From positions 73,565,458 to 73,629,457 of the forward strand of contig NC_061122.1 of assembly GCF_002878395.1 (NCBI RefSeq): a stretch of DNA of 64,000 nt. Direction: 5' to 3'. The notes under the pieces are model-generated. The model was given only the letters and a program-made list of their open reading frames with translations, was not told the DNA's origin and searched no databases. The translations under genes and the position numbers were made by a program. Positions 36,371 through 47,480 of this stretch are shown piece after piece. Position 1 is the stretch's first letter, and every line of letters starts with the position of its first letter. Origin of the DNA: Capsicum annuum (Eukaryota; Streptophyta; Magnoliopsida; Solanales; Solanaceae).

Positions 36371-37064
36371 TGTAAAACCCAAGTTTTAGGCCCTATAAAT
36401 TTTTTGGTTTACTCGTCACTGTGTAATGTATGGCTCAGGTGATGAGTCGTGAACACTCCTCATGAGTCGTATAGTGCCAATCATGGTCAAACTAGAGAGA
36501 TGGTCCATTGTTTCTGTTGTGGTCACGACTATGACCCTACATGTTATAAGCACTGGTCACGAGTCGTAGGGTGTGACTCGTGACCTTACCTGTCAGGGTG
36601 CCCAAACTTTCTTCCAGACTACGAGTCATGGTGCCTACTCATGACCAGTGACCAAGAGTCGTTATATGACCCATAGCCACTAGGATTTATATTTCCTACA
36701 CAATTTCATTAAGGGAATTGTGGTATTTTCCTTCCACTCTATTACTTTACACTATTTAAAACCATTACTTTAAACCTATTTCCACCAATTAAGATAACAT
36801 AAAAAGTATCTTATCTCTGAAATTAACCAAGTAAGAATAATTAGGGTTTTCAAGTGAATTGGTCATCTTGGCTTCAAATTGTAGTTTCTCTCCAAATTCT
36901 AGGTATTTTCAGGAAAGTATCTTTTCCCTAACTTGCTTTTTCATAAAGGCATGTGTTTAATCATTGTTCATGTGATTATAAATTGTTGGTTTGGAATGTT
37001 GGGTTAAAGGTTTTGAATGGTTGTTACTTGGTTGGATTTCCCATGGTTTTGGAGTTGTTGTTCA
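36371..37064 (+). repeat. Element A: 3' LTR, truncated by element C
   Basis: Starts TGTAAAACCCAAG and matches the first ~700 bp of the 5' LTR up to CATGCTT. The remaining ~1.3 kb is missing because element C begins here on the opposite strand. The word cluster ACTCGTGACC/AGTCGTAGGG at 36,405-36,675 is better preserved than in the 5' copy. Confidence 0.85.
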
Positions 37065-39143
37065 TGCTTAATATAATAAGCCAAAATAGGTCTTGGTAAT
37101 GACGGGTATCTCAAGTCCATTGAGGACCAGAGACCACCCCCTTTGCCTAAAAAAATATAGCATGATACACTACTCATCGGATGAATTCTAAACATATAAC
37201 AATATAGAGTAAACAGTAACTCAAAGTCTGAAAATGACAACAACCAATACCTAGTCCACAGTAATCCATAAAGCCTCTATACAAGAAAACAACCTACGTC
37301 GGGACATTCCCCTGACCTTGACAATGACAATGACAAAGTAATTATGAAGTCTTCAATTTTAATTTATTGAAGGACAACGATGGAATGATCAAGTCTTTCA
37401 GAGAATGGAAGCTCACCACTTCACCGTTTTGAGATAACCTATCAGTGGCCAGGAAAAGTAGAAATGCATTTGGACCCTGTATAGCATGGTGATACAGTGT
37501 TCAGAGATGATTAGTGAGGTGAGAAATAGCATTTGAATCAGGATAAGGATAAAGTAGTGTCAATCAAAAGTTCAATTTCAAATACACTATACATGTTCAC
37601 ATTTATGCATACATATATAGTACATGTTGGGGTAGGGAACAAGGTTTAGCATGATAGTAAAATAGTATCCTAGACTATGTAGCTAAACCATCATAAACAG
37701 GTACCCGTGGGCTATATGGGTGCAGCTCCACCTGCTGAAAGGTCCCCAGTATGTGTTAGCTGCACGAACTGGAGGTATCAAGAAAGACTAGGGAATGCCC
37801 CTACCCCACGTCTATCCTAAATACAAAATATATCAGTAGTGTGAGCCATGCACACGGTCATTTAGACCAACCCTCACATCGGCAAACGTGAGTTTCCAGC
37901 ATAAGTCATTCGAGATCCACACCTTCACAGCTAAGCTACATAACCCCCATTAATCCTGATTAAAAATAACTTTCACATAACCCATTCCTTAACCAAGGAT
38001 TCATACATTAAGGCACACCACGGTATCATCATACCATTTAGCTTACAAGCTCATAATTATGCCATTACAATTCCACTAACTTGGGTAAATTACATGACCC
38101 CCTATGTTCATTGAATGCAAATATATCCAATAAGGCCTTCAAAATCAATGTTCATTGTTTAATCACCTATGCAATGCAATAGTGTAGGATTGTAAGTCAA
38201 ACCAAGAAACAATTCACCTATTCAAAGTTATTTACACAAGTGGGTTGAGGGAATACAATTGTTCAAATCCAAATTTCAAGTTCAAAACATCAAATTAGGG
38301 ATACCTAGATCCCCATTCTAATTACCACATCACAACACCCCATTAGTTCAAAAACATTAAATTCAAAGCATGAACAACTCATGAAAAACCATTAGAAAAC
38401 CATTCAAGGATCAACCGTTCCAAAAACCTCAACCCATGTCAAAACCAACATTCAAATCCATATAATAAACTATTTAAAATGCATGCTTTTCACAAAATAA
38501 TATTTGGGGAAAAAGTAACATGTCTGAAAGGATCATAATTTTTTAGGAAATTTGCCCTTGGAAGCTCAAGATAATCAACCTTGAGAAAACCCTAATGCTC
38601 TTGCTTGAGAGAATTTGTGAGAAAAGGGAATTTATTTAGGTACGTTATGAATAGGAATAAGGTCCCAATAAGGTTTTAAGGTCGTGGGTCATATTAGAGG
38701 AAAAGGAGAAGTGTCCAAAGTACCCTTAATGAAATACTAAAAAAATTGTCTCCTTGATGTTATGAGCGACCTTACATCTCATAGGGTCACCTTACAACTC
38801 GTGCCCTCCATTCATAGTCTCGACAGCATCCATAGGCACCCACACTAGTCTGGCTATGAGTCATACCATATGACTCATACTCAGACATTATGACTAGTTT
38901 TGTCAAATAACAGGTTAGACATAACATTTGGGCATCACACCGGTTAGTATACAGATGGTATTAGACAACTTGTTAGGGGCCAATCAAAATCATAATAGAA
39001 ACTTAGCCAATCCACACTTTTCAAGCTATAAGTAGGATCCAACGACCCGTAATGACACCATACGACTCGTAGGGAGGGTCGTAATTAGGGCAGTAAGCTC
39101 ATAGGTTAAGAAATTATCAAGGACCAAAATTTATGGTATTTCA
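37065..39143 (-). repeat. Element C: 3' LTR
   Basis: About 2.08 kb; the minus strand starts TGAAATACCATAAATTTTGG. Its end region at 37,080-37,145 matches, inverted, the end of A's 5' LTR. CG-bearing words (ACGACTCGTAGGGAGGGTCG, CTTACAACTCGTG) cluster at 38,760-39,090. An antisense open stretch at 37,243-37,004 is not a gene. Confidence 0.8.
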
Positions 39144-39170
39144 TCCCCCCCACCCCCATAGGATCATTCT
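39144..39170 (-). other. Element C: polypurine tract
   Basis: The minus strand reads AATGATCCTATGGGGGTGGG and then further G residues up to the LTR start: a strong polypurine tract. Confidence 0.85.
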
Positions 39171-39260
39171 TTATTAAATAATGAGTTAAGAAGTCTGTTA
39201 GTATTATTTAACATGGAGCACAACCACACTTACCTTTAACAAAGACAGAAAACAAAGATG

Positions 39261-39600
39261 TTAGGGAAATATACATACTTCAAGCACGATTATCCATAGC
39301 AGGAAACAAGAATGATTGTTTGACTTCATTTTCTTTTTGTCTTCCCAAGTAGATTCTTCGAACTTATGGTACCTCCATAGAATATTCACTGAAGCCATAT
39401 CTTTAGTCCTCAGACGATGAACTTGCCTATCAAAACTTTCCATTATGACTTCCTCATAGGAAAAGAAATCTGAAACACCAACACCCTCTAAAGGAACAAT
39501 CAAGGAAGGATCACCCAGCATTGAAGACAAAATAAACAGTACCAAACCTAGATGGCAACTCAAACTAATAATCCACAAGGAAACTAGCCTCAAAAAACAA
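39261..39600 (-). pseudogene. Element C: chromodomain-like C-terminus of pol
   Basis: The open frame 39,593-39,261 contains DPSLIVPLEGVGVSDFFSYE, then FDRQVHRLRTKDMASVNILW and RYHKFEESTWEDKKKM. This matches the group II chromodomain pattern seen in A and B, with no stop inside the domain itself. Confidence 0.8.
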
Positions 39601-40470
39601 AATGGACAAACATAGTAGGAATTGAGTTTCTCATTCTTTCCAAACTACATCACTCACTTTATGGGAGATACCTTCAAGAACACCAAATCATCCATATTAA
39701 ACTCCAACTCCCTACGCCTCACATTAGCTTAGGACTTTTGGTGACTTTGGGCAGCCTTAAGTCTATCCCAAATCACCTTCACTTTTTCCATGGCTTGGTG
39801 AATAAGATCGGGACCAAATAACTTATTATCTCTAACCTTAAACCACCCAATAGGAGACCTACACCTTCTAATGTACAGGTCTTTAAAAGGACCCATCCCA
39901 ATACTAGAGTGAAAACTACTATTAGACGCAAACTATATAAGAGGAAAATGATCAAACTAACTACCACCAAAACCAATCACACATGACCCTAGCATATCAT
40001 CCTATGCCTGAATAGTTCTCTCCCCTTGTCCATCTACTTCAGGGCGGAAAGTGGTGCTAAGTCTCACCTTAGTTTCCAACCATCTCTAAAAAGAACATGA
40101 AAAATTATGTGAGAACTAAGTAACTCGATTAGTTATAGTGGATATTAGAACACCATGCAACTTGATGATTTCTTGAATGAAAAGTTTAGAATAATCCTCT
40201 ACTGAGTGAGTAGTATTCATTGGCAAAAAATAAGTGGACTCAGTCATCTTATTAATGATGACCCAAATCAAATCAAACTGATTCAGAGAACTTAGAAGAC
40301 CGTTTATGAAATCCATATTAATCACCTCCCACTTCCACATTGGAAACTTAATTTCTTGAAACAACCCACCAGGCCTCAAGTGCTCCACCTTCACTTGCTG
40401 ACACACCATGCACTTAGACATAAAATTTCCCATATCTCGCTTCATGTTATTAAGCCAATAGAGTATCTTT
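39601..40470 (-). pseudogene. Element C: integrase remnant
   Basis: The zinc-binding end is visible as MKRDMGNFMSKCMVCQQVKV (40,445 downward). The core follows: MDFINGLLSSLNQFDLIWVI, NKMTESTYFLPMNTTHS and IKLHGVLIST. The usual SDRGTQF has become TNRVT and then a stop, so the second catalytic aspartate is lost. A further piece (39,976-39,779) covers the region after the active site. Several frameshifts. Confidence 0.85.
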
Positions 40471-40807
40471 AAAATTATGGTACATCTTTGCAGAACCTAT
40501 ATGAACAGTGTACCTTGACTCATGAGCCTCAATGAAGAACATCTTTCGCATCCCATCAATATCAGGACACACAATCTACCTTGGTACCTCAAGATACGAT
40601 TACTAGAAATCTCAAAAGCCATCACACTCTGGTGACCCCCATCATCCTTGATTCTCATCAGAATAAGATCTTAAACCTGCTTATCCTTTACCTCGACAGC
40701 CAGAAAGGACTTCTCCACCTCTTGAATAATCACACCACCATCCTAAAAGTCCAAAATACAAACTCTAAGATTATCCAAATTTTGAATATCCTTCACTGAC
40801 CCTCTCT

Positions 40808-41350
40808 TTACCTCATCAACATGAGACTGCTCCCTATAGATAACATGCTTAGAGCATCAACAACCACATTAGATTTACCTAGATGATAATAAAGACTCAT
40901 ATCATAGTCCTTGAGTAACTTAGGCCATCTCCTATGCCTAAGATTCAACTTATTCTGGGTAAACACATACTGCAAACTCTTATGGTCTTGGAAGATGTCA
41001 ATATGAACCCTATATAGGTAATGGTACCAAATTTTTAATGCAAAAACTATCACCAATAACTCTAAGTCATGAGTCAGATAGTTATTCTTATGCACCTTTA
41101 GCTTCGTAGAAGCATAAGCCACAACCTTGCCCCACTATATCAATAGATAACTCAGTCCTACACGGGATGCATCATAATAAATAACAAAGCCATCAGTACC
41201 CTTGGGTAAGGTTAGAATAGTAGCCGAAGTCAACTTATCCTTCAACTTCTCAATACAACCCTCACAAGTGTTGGACTACTAGAAATTCACCTTCTTCTAA
41301 GTCAACCTATCAATGGGACAACAATAGAAGAAAATCACTCTACAAAACTC
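40808..41350 (-). pseudogene. Element C: RNase H remnant
   Basis: 41,122-40,808 is open for 104 codons: [40 protein letters not shown], then [20 protein letters not shown] and [24 protein letters not shown] and VVDAL acidic residues are kept. The segment upstream (41,130-41,350) is the tether between reverse transcriptase and RNase H, with several stops. Confidence 0.85.
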
Positions 41351-41399
41351 CTATAATACCTGATTAAACTCATAAAGATCCAAATATCGATTAAAGTCG

Positions 41400-41970
41400 T
41401 GTGTCTAGGCTACTTTCTAACCACCATAACTTTCTTTGGATCCACCATGATCTTTTCACTAGAAACAACATAACCCAAAAAAGTAACGGTATTCAAGAAA
41501 AACTCACACTTTGAAAACTGAGCATATAAATATTGATCTTTTAGGATCTGCAACACTATACAAAGGTAAGCCATATGATCCTCCTCGCTCTTAAAATATA
41601 CCAATATATCATCAATAAACACAATGATGAATAACTTCAAAAACTTATAAAATACCTGATTCATAAGATCCATGAATTCCTCTGATGCATTAGTCAAACC
41701 AAAGGCCATCACTAAAAACTCAAAATGACCATATCGGGTTTGAAAAATAATCTTATGGACATCCACCTCACTAATCTTCAACTGATGATAACTCGACCAA
41801 AGGTCAACCTTAGAAAAGTACTTTGCACCCTACAGCTGGTCAAAAAGGTCATCAATACTAGAAACAAAGATACTTATTCTTCACTGTCACTTTATTCAAC
41901 TAGTTGTAATCTATACATATTTGAATAGACATGTTCTTCTTATACAGAAAGAGTATCATTACACCCCATG
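41400..41970 (-). pseudogene. Element C: reverse transcriptase remnant, 5'-truncated
   Basis: The minus strand from 41,960 reads KYFSKVDL-like, then an open frame (41,781-41,410) with [39 protein letters not shown] and FLGYVVSSEKIMVDPKK. The FIDD catalytic box is intact. The fingers region and everything upstream are missing at the junction with element D. Confidence 0.9.
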
Positions 41971-41980
41971 GTGAAACAAA

Positions 41981-43173
41981 TGAGTGGTAAATTTACCACT
42001 CATTTATGTCAAAATACATGCACACTACTATGATTTAATAGTATGAATAGGACAACTTCATCATTTCAATGCACTAATTCCCATATTTTATAGGTATATA
42101 GGTGATGAGAAGAAAAGAAGTGTAGTGAGATAAAAAAATGATCAAAAAGGCAAGAGAAGTGCAAAATTTGGAAAAAAAGAAGGAGGATCTGACCTTCAGT
42201 TACCACGATTGTGGTATGAGGGATGCATTTACGACCAATCAAGATCAGTCAGAGTCAGCGATCGCGAAGGACTCACCCCAATTATCGGAGTCACGATCGC
42301 GATCAAGCTAAGCCAATTGTGGCAGTGTGGGTTTATGCCAAGGGGAAATTTTGTAATTTTATGTAGCTGACCTCAAATTCCATATTGAGAAAAACCCTTT
42401 CCATTTTTGGTGTCTTTCAATCTAGAATTAAAATTGAAGAAATTTGAAACCCTACCATATTGGGAAAACTATTTTTGCTAATTTCTCAGTTGAGTTTAGT
42501 TATAATTGAAGTTAAATTAGAGAGTATTCTTGATTGCTTTTTAATGGAAGCATTGAATAATCCTTTTGGTATATTTCTTTCCTTTAACTTCATGAGTAGC
42601 TAAATATCTATCTTGGGATTATGTCTACATAGGGTGCAGATATGTCTGGGTTCTGATTTATTAGTGTACATTCTTGGTTAAATATGATGGGTTTCACTAA
42701 TTCTTGCTTTATTGAGTAGGAATTTCTGGATGAAAACCCCAAATTCCTAAAATATCACATCTTCCTTGAATAAGGGATGTGAATATATTTTTGGATTTGA
42801 TATCATCCTTAATAGAGGGATATAGTTGACAAGGTATTAGTGAATAGTAGTTAGATATAGCTTATTCCCTTTTTATTATCTTGGAAATAAGGGTGGAATC
42901 ATATTGAAATCTTATCCATATTTATCACCTTTAATTTGTAGTTTGAGTAGATTTTTATAAAATAACTCTTCTAAACCATTCCCCTCTCCCAAATTTTAAT
43001 TAATGCATTTTATTTTGTTTATACTACAAGTATATACTTAGACATTCTCAACACACATAGGATTTGTCACTACTAGATTCACTCCTTTCGGATTCGACCC
43101 CGCCTCACTTTGGGTTATTATATTTGACAACATTCACCAACTCAAAATTTATGGAGTAAGTTTAGCGTGATCA
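41981..43173 (+). repeat. Element D: 5' LTR, Athila/Tat-like
   Basis: 1,193 bp, starting TGAGTGGTAAATTTACCACT and ending GCGTGATCA. The U5-type block GGATTCGACCCCGCCTC lies at 43,090-43,110. CG-bearing words (CACGATCGCGATC at about 42,291) cluster at 42,190-42,310. A primer site follows directly. The start is a near-perfect palindrome, so it may lack a few bases compared with the K and G LTRs. Confidence 0.85.
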
Positions 43174-43176
43174 AAA

Positions 43177-43194
43177 TGGCATTGTTACCTGGGA
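43177..43194 (+). other. Element D: primer-binding site, tRNA-Asp type
   Basis: TGGCATTGTTACCTGGGA, 13 of 18 identical to the Athila/Tat tRNA-Asp primer site TGGCGCCGTTGCCGGGGA, starting 3 bp after the LTR. Four of the five differences are C-to-T or G-to-A. Confidence 0.75.
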
Positions 43195-43247
43195 GTGAAA
43201 TGTAGTTTTCATTTATGCATTGCGGATTGTAGATTTAGGTATACTCG
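43195..43247 (+). other. Element D: start of leader, interrupted by element E
   Basis: Short leader after the primer site. Element E starts at 43,248 and the leader continues at 53,456, followed by D's gag. Confidence 0.6.
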
Positions 43248-45889
43248 TGTAATGCCCCAAATCTAACACCTAGTATTCCACACGGTGATCATGATGCCGA
43301 AGGACCACAAGCTAACCTATGACTGATATCTGTAACTGAGCACAGAATAGCAGAATATAAGTTGTAAGGCAATAAGGTTCAAAATTGAACTAATACTGAA
43401 TATAAAATAATATCTGTAATGGGGTATAATAATACCCAAAACTAAAATAAAATGTTTGAAACATTCTGTAGTCTGAAGCCTCTAAACTGTCTGAAATTTG
43501 TGGAGTTGATGGGACATATGCCCAACTAACTTCGAACAACTGAAATAATAAAGTTAATAAAATAATCTTGCTATCATCGAATGATGAGGGTTCACTGCTA
43601 GTATGGCTACTGAACTTCTGATCTACTAAGGATGCTCGGGAGCTCGTGCTTCTAAACCTATGGTATAAGACTCCATAGCACAAATACATCAGTACAATTG
43701 AATGTATTGGTATGCAAGTGAGGTAGGCTGAATGCAACAGTTTCATATTCATGAACAATACTAATTGACTGTATAACATGAATATAAGAATACATGCATG
43801 AATACGTAACTGTAACTGAGGTTGTTATAGGATTGAATACTGAGTTCTGACTACTGGGTCTACTGACAACATGGATTTACTGATATCTGAGTTTTCTAGT
43901 AACTGATAGCTGAAAGATTATTTCTGATAGTCCTAATTATAAATAACTGATCTAAGCATTATTTGGAGCCGGATGATTGTATCTGACAGTCCTGAAATCT
44001 GATGGAACTAGCTGAGTTCTGTACTGAGCTGAGTGACTTTGTTTGATAGTGCTAATATTTGAAGAACTATCTGAGTTCCATTACTGAGACTAAGTGATTG
44101 TATCTAATAGTCCTAATTTTATCACTGAAATTGTAGGAGAATTCATCTAACCAACATACCCCAAATAAAATAATATAGCTAAGTTGGGGTCCAATCTGTA
44201 ACCTTAATTAGAAGTGTGTCAATAACGTACCACTAGTAAGGAAAAGTTGTGCGTGATCGCTCATATAGCAGATACTCAAAGGAGAATGGTGGGACCCTCA
44301 TATAACAGGTTAAGCCACCCCATCTACCCTCAAAATAGCAGGTTTGATGTCTCAACTTGCGTTGGCTACGTAGTTCTTGAGCACAAGGACTGCTTCTAAG
44401 AATCACACCCTTTAATAACAGGTGAGTTCCCATCCTTAGGCTTACTTAGTGTTGAATCCTACTCCCATCTGAATAGACACTGAACATGATTAACTAAATT
44501 AGACTAGATTAAGTTCCTTGGGTTCTATGGCTGACAGAATACAACTGAGATTTCTGAGATTACTAGGATTTCTAAATTTTCCTGAGACATGAATCTAACT
44601 GAATTCTACTAAGCATGGCTTGACTGAGAGTATCTTGAAAACTGACACTGGCTCTAGGCATACATCTATGTTTTTTAGTACAAGTACCCCCAGGACTCGA
44701 TAGCATAAAACTGACAAGACATAACACTCTTGAATACATTACCAACATCAACAATCCATAATACAATGAGTTGGGGATTTTATGAAGTACGTGGTTATCA
44801 TAATCTTGTACATAGTAAGAATCCATATAATCAATGTCATAATTCCATATTCTAGTAGCATGAGCAACTCAACAAACATCTAAATTGCACATCAATAGCA
44901 TAGGAGTAATTTGAACATAAGGGTAAAACATGAATCCATAACTTAAGTCACAATTGAGCTATATTACATAATTTCTAGTCTAATCTCTTAGGCATTTTAT
45001 CAAACACTTAGGGTGAATGACTTAGGGCATGGCATAATCATCAAATTAGCATATCATAACAAACTAAAATTCATGGTTTTCATCTCACATACGGATATAT
45101 TTTCATAAAAACAAATAAAGGTTCCAACTTGGGAATCATAAAAAAAACAACCACATGAACATAATCAACCCATAGCATAAATACAAAAATTCATAGTTTA
45201 AAACTTGATTCTTGTACTTCATGGACGAAAGGAATCCATGAAAGAACACTATACATGCCTTTGATGGAAGATTCTTGAAAATTAACGGTAGAATCTCTTG
45301 AATTTGAAGATCCTATGAAATCCCTAGACTTGTTCTTAAGAGTATTTGAGAGAAACTACAATATTTTGGTGAAATAGTGGCTAAATCTCGTGTTTTTGGA
45401 CTTATATAAGGGTGGAAAATTAACCCTTTTTCCCTTGAGGAAGCGGCCATTTAATGACTAAAAACTAGGTTTTGACGTTATAAGTAGTGTGGCACGTTGA
45501 TGGTTGCGATGCGATACTCAACATATCGCGCCATGATCGCATCGAGACTCAGAAGTTTTGGCACTGGCATCCTGCACAAATGTTGACCAACGCGATTAGT
45601 GATGCGGCACACCAAAATTGAGTTGGTCCACTATTTTATAACTCCGAACATGATCTAAACGTGTTCCAAAAAATCCAAAACTTGTTCGGGAACATCTATT
45701 GATCTTCCTGATCATAAATTTATAAAAATATAGACCCCTCAAGGATGTTAAGATTGCGTAATAAGATTGCAACCTTTTGAAGGCTAAAATAAACTAAGTC
45801 TAGAAGCTTAGCTAGGATTTTCTAAGTGTGGAACCCCTTAAAAAGCTTAAAGGACTCAATTTAGCTTAAGAAATTTGTAGGGTCTTACA
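43248..45889 (-). repeat. Element E: 3' LTR
   Basis: 2,642 bp; the minus strand starts TGTAAGACCC and ends GGGGCATTACA. Matches the 5' LTR throughout (for example ACGGTGNTCATGA at 43,300 and 50,840; GGAGCTCGTGCTTCTAAACC at 43,639 and about 51,212). The CG-bearing cluster GATGCGATACTC and ATATCGCGCC lies at 45,480-45,615. CTGA/CAGT-dense low-complexity sequence fills 43,800-44,150 and 44,460-44,600. Confidence 0.9.
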
Positions 45890-45905
45890 ATATCTCCCCT
45901 TGGGG
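45890..45905 (-). other. Element E: polypurine tract
   Basis: The minus strand reads CCAAGGGGAGATAT directly before the LTR start, as in element B. Confidence 0.8.
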
Positions 45906-46409
45906 AACATTTATCCCCAAATGAGACTGAGTGAGATGGGAGAAATGATACACTGATGTACATACTAAACGTGAACATCTGAAACATGATTGTCATTTTG
46001 GGATTCATATTGAGCATACATATTTTATGCATGAGTATCTGATTCGTGAATACATAACTGTGATTTCTGATGCACTGAGTTTCTCATAATGAGGATGCAT
46101 ATCTGATGCATGAATACATGACTGACATGATCCATGAACATATGACTGAATATGCAATTGAATTTGATACCAAGTTTATGATAGAATTCTGAGCATGAGA
46201 CTAAATACCAAGTTGGTAATGAAACTAAACATGATAACTGAGCAAGATTAAGGAAATCTATTACCTTGGGATGAGTCAGAATTAGTGAAAAAATAAAGTG
46301 ATGATACTTGGTCTACATATCTGCTTCTGCTTCCCAAGTAGCTCTCTCAATAGACTGATTTCTCCAAAGAACTTTGACTAGAGGGACCTGTTGTTCCTTA
46401 GACTACGAG
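45906..46409 (-). pseudogene. Element E: chromodomain-like end of pol, distal to insertion M
   Basis: The minus strand near 46,400-46,310 reads SLRN...PLVKVLWRNQSIERATWEAE and then a stop. This is the group II chromodomain end. It is separated from its upstream half by M (46,415-47,080): removing M and one TCTGA copy restores the order ILDFQ then SLRN. The rest (45,906-46,280) is 3' non-coding. Confidence 0.8.
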
Positions 46410-46414
46410 TCTGA
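46410..46414. repeat. Target duplication TCTGA flanking insertion M
   Basis: TCTGA at 46,410-46,414 is repeated exactly at 47,081-47,085. The host pol sequence reads correctly with one copy, proving the insertion event. Confidence 0.95.
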
Positions 46415-47080
46415 TGATGTGTGAGCAGATGCTAACACGTTTGAGGATTTTAAATCTAAATAATTGTGAAGTCTTAAGAAACTTTTGTTATTTTTGATTA
46501 TTTTATTGTTTTAATGCAGATGTAAGTGATTGAGGAGAAAACTAAAGGAAAGAAGAATAAAATCAGTTGAAATCTGGTGTAAACAAAATAAAGTATAGCT
46601 AACGACATCTTTAAAGCATCGTTAGACATGTGAAAGGCTATCATAATTGCTGTCAAGCTTAGACAGGAGATGAAGAATTGAAGTGAAGTATGACAATATT
46701 TCTAAAGCGCCATCACAACTTTGACAAGGTGTCAAATCATCGCCAACTCAAAGTAGAACATGATGATTTCCAATGAGGATGTGACGACATTTCTCGCATG
46801 CCGTCACATATTTGACATGCCGTTAAATTTTGCGTCCAGGAGAAGCAGAAGATGCTATTATACTGAAAGCTTTGACGACATTCCGCAAAAGCCATCAAGT
46901 GTTTGACAAGCCGTCAGAAATGTCATCGTCTATTCTAAGAAAAAAGAAAAAAAAGCTGAAACTTGAGATTTGCTTCCATATATAGCACTTTATATTTAAG
47001 ACATAGTTTTTAGGTTTTATTACATGAGGAACTTATTTGAGTTCAAAGCCTCAAATGTGTTAGCATCTACGCACACATCA
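46415..47080 (+). mobile_element. Insertion M: 666-bp element with 32-bp terminal inverted repeats and 5-bp duplication
   Basis: Left end TGATGTGTGAGCAGATGCTA...; the right end read inverted is TGATGTGTGCGTAGATGCTA..., matching at 29 of 32 positions through TTTGAGG. TG...CA ends, a 5-bp target duplication, a TATA-like CATATATAGC at 46,976 about 100 bp before the end, and four diverged ~90-bp repeats in between all fit a solo LTR. The long inverted ends fit a small DNA transposon (MITE) instead. It has no ORF. I favour a solo LTR of an unknown family with unusually palindromic ends, but cannot exclude a MITE. Confidence 0.85.
46600..46930 (+). repeat. Four diverged ~90-bp repeats in insertion M
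   Basis: Units begin near 46,602, 46,691, 46,793 and 46,874 with (G)ACGACAT-type words and contain GCCGTCA and TTTGACA(T/A)GCCGT. GACGGC/GCCGTC-type inversions make each unit partly palindromic. Confidence 0.75.
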
Positions 47081-47480
47081 TCTGAAAGTCAAGGATTTTG
47101 ATTGGAATCTCTTCGAAAGAGAGGTTGTTTTGAATATCTATGCCCTAAACAGGGACAACAACTGCTGGGTCACCTATGCACTTTTTTAGAAAGGAGACAT
47201 GGAAGGCTAGATGAACTGAGGCTAGATCTAAAGGTAATTCAAGCTAATAATCTACTTTGCCAAAGTGACTGAGAATTTTGAAGGGACCAACATATCAAGG
47301 ACTGAGCTTTCCCTTCTTTTTGAATCTCTTCACTCCCTACACGGGAGAGATCTTTAAATAAACATGATAACTAATCTCGATCTCGAGATCCTTTCTAAGC
47401 ATGCACGAACAGAAACATGAGAACATGATTGAGTCTGTAACATGTGTCATGTACTGAGCTTTATGAGCTAAACTAAGCCA
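47081..47480 (-). pseudogene. Element E: integrase C-terminal module
   Basis: The minus strand reads MLRKDLEIEISYHVYLKISP (near 47,400), then VKRFKKKGKLSP, YVGPFKILSHFGKV (47,290) and LDLASVHLAFHVSFLKKCIG (47,200), ending SFEEIPIKILDFQ at insertion M. This is the GPY/F module and the linker to the chromodomain. Three stops. Confidence 0.8.

Larger units (their letters stand above)
21682..37064 (+). mobile_element. Element A: chromovirus-like Ty3/gypsy element, split by B and truncated by C
   Basis: In order: 5' LTR, tRNA-Met-type primer site, gag, then the nested element B (24,868-34,197), then the tail of the reverse transcriptase, RNase H, integrase, a chromodomain-like C-terminus, a polypurine tract and the first 694 bp of the 3' LTR. 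Protease and most of reverse transcriptase are missing. The 3' LTR is cut by element C on the opposite strand. All coding parts have stops. Confidence 0.85.
37065..41970 (-). mobile_element. Element C: A-like chromovirus element, 3' half only
   Basis: The minus strand holds, from high to low coordinate, reverse transcriptase (from its FSKVDL block), RNase H, integrase, chromodomain-like C-terminus, polypurine tract and a full 3' LTR. gag, protease and the 5' LTR are absent; the break at about 41,970 is where element D begins. The LTR end lies inside A's 3' LTR, so C inserted into A. Confidence 0.85.

Noticed and set aside
43390..44826. Several hydrophobic or cysteine-bearing open frames of 66-129 codons
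   Set aside because: All are inside the 3' LTR of element E; related frames recur in the 5' LTR (52,156-52,395) as LTR sequence, not genes.
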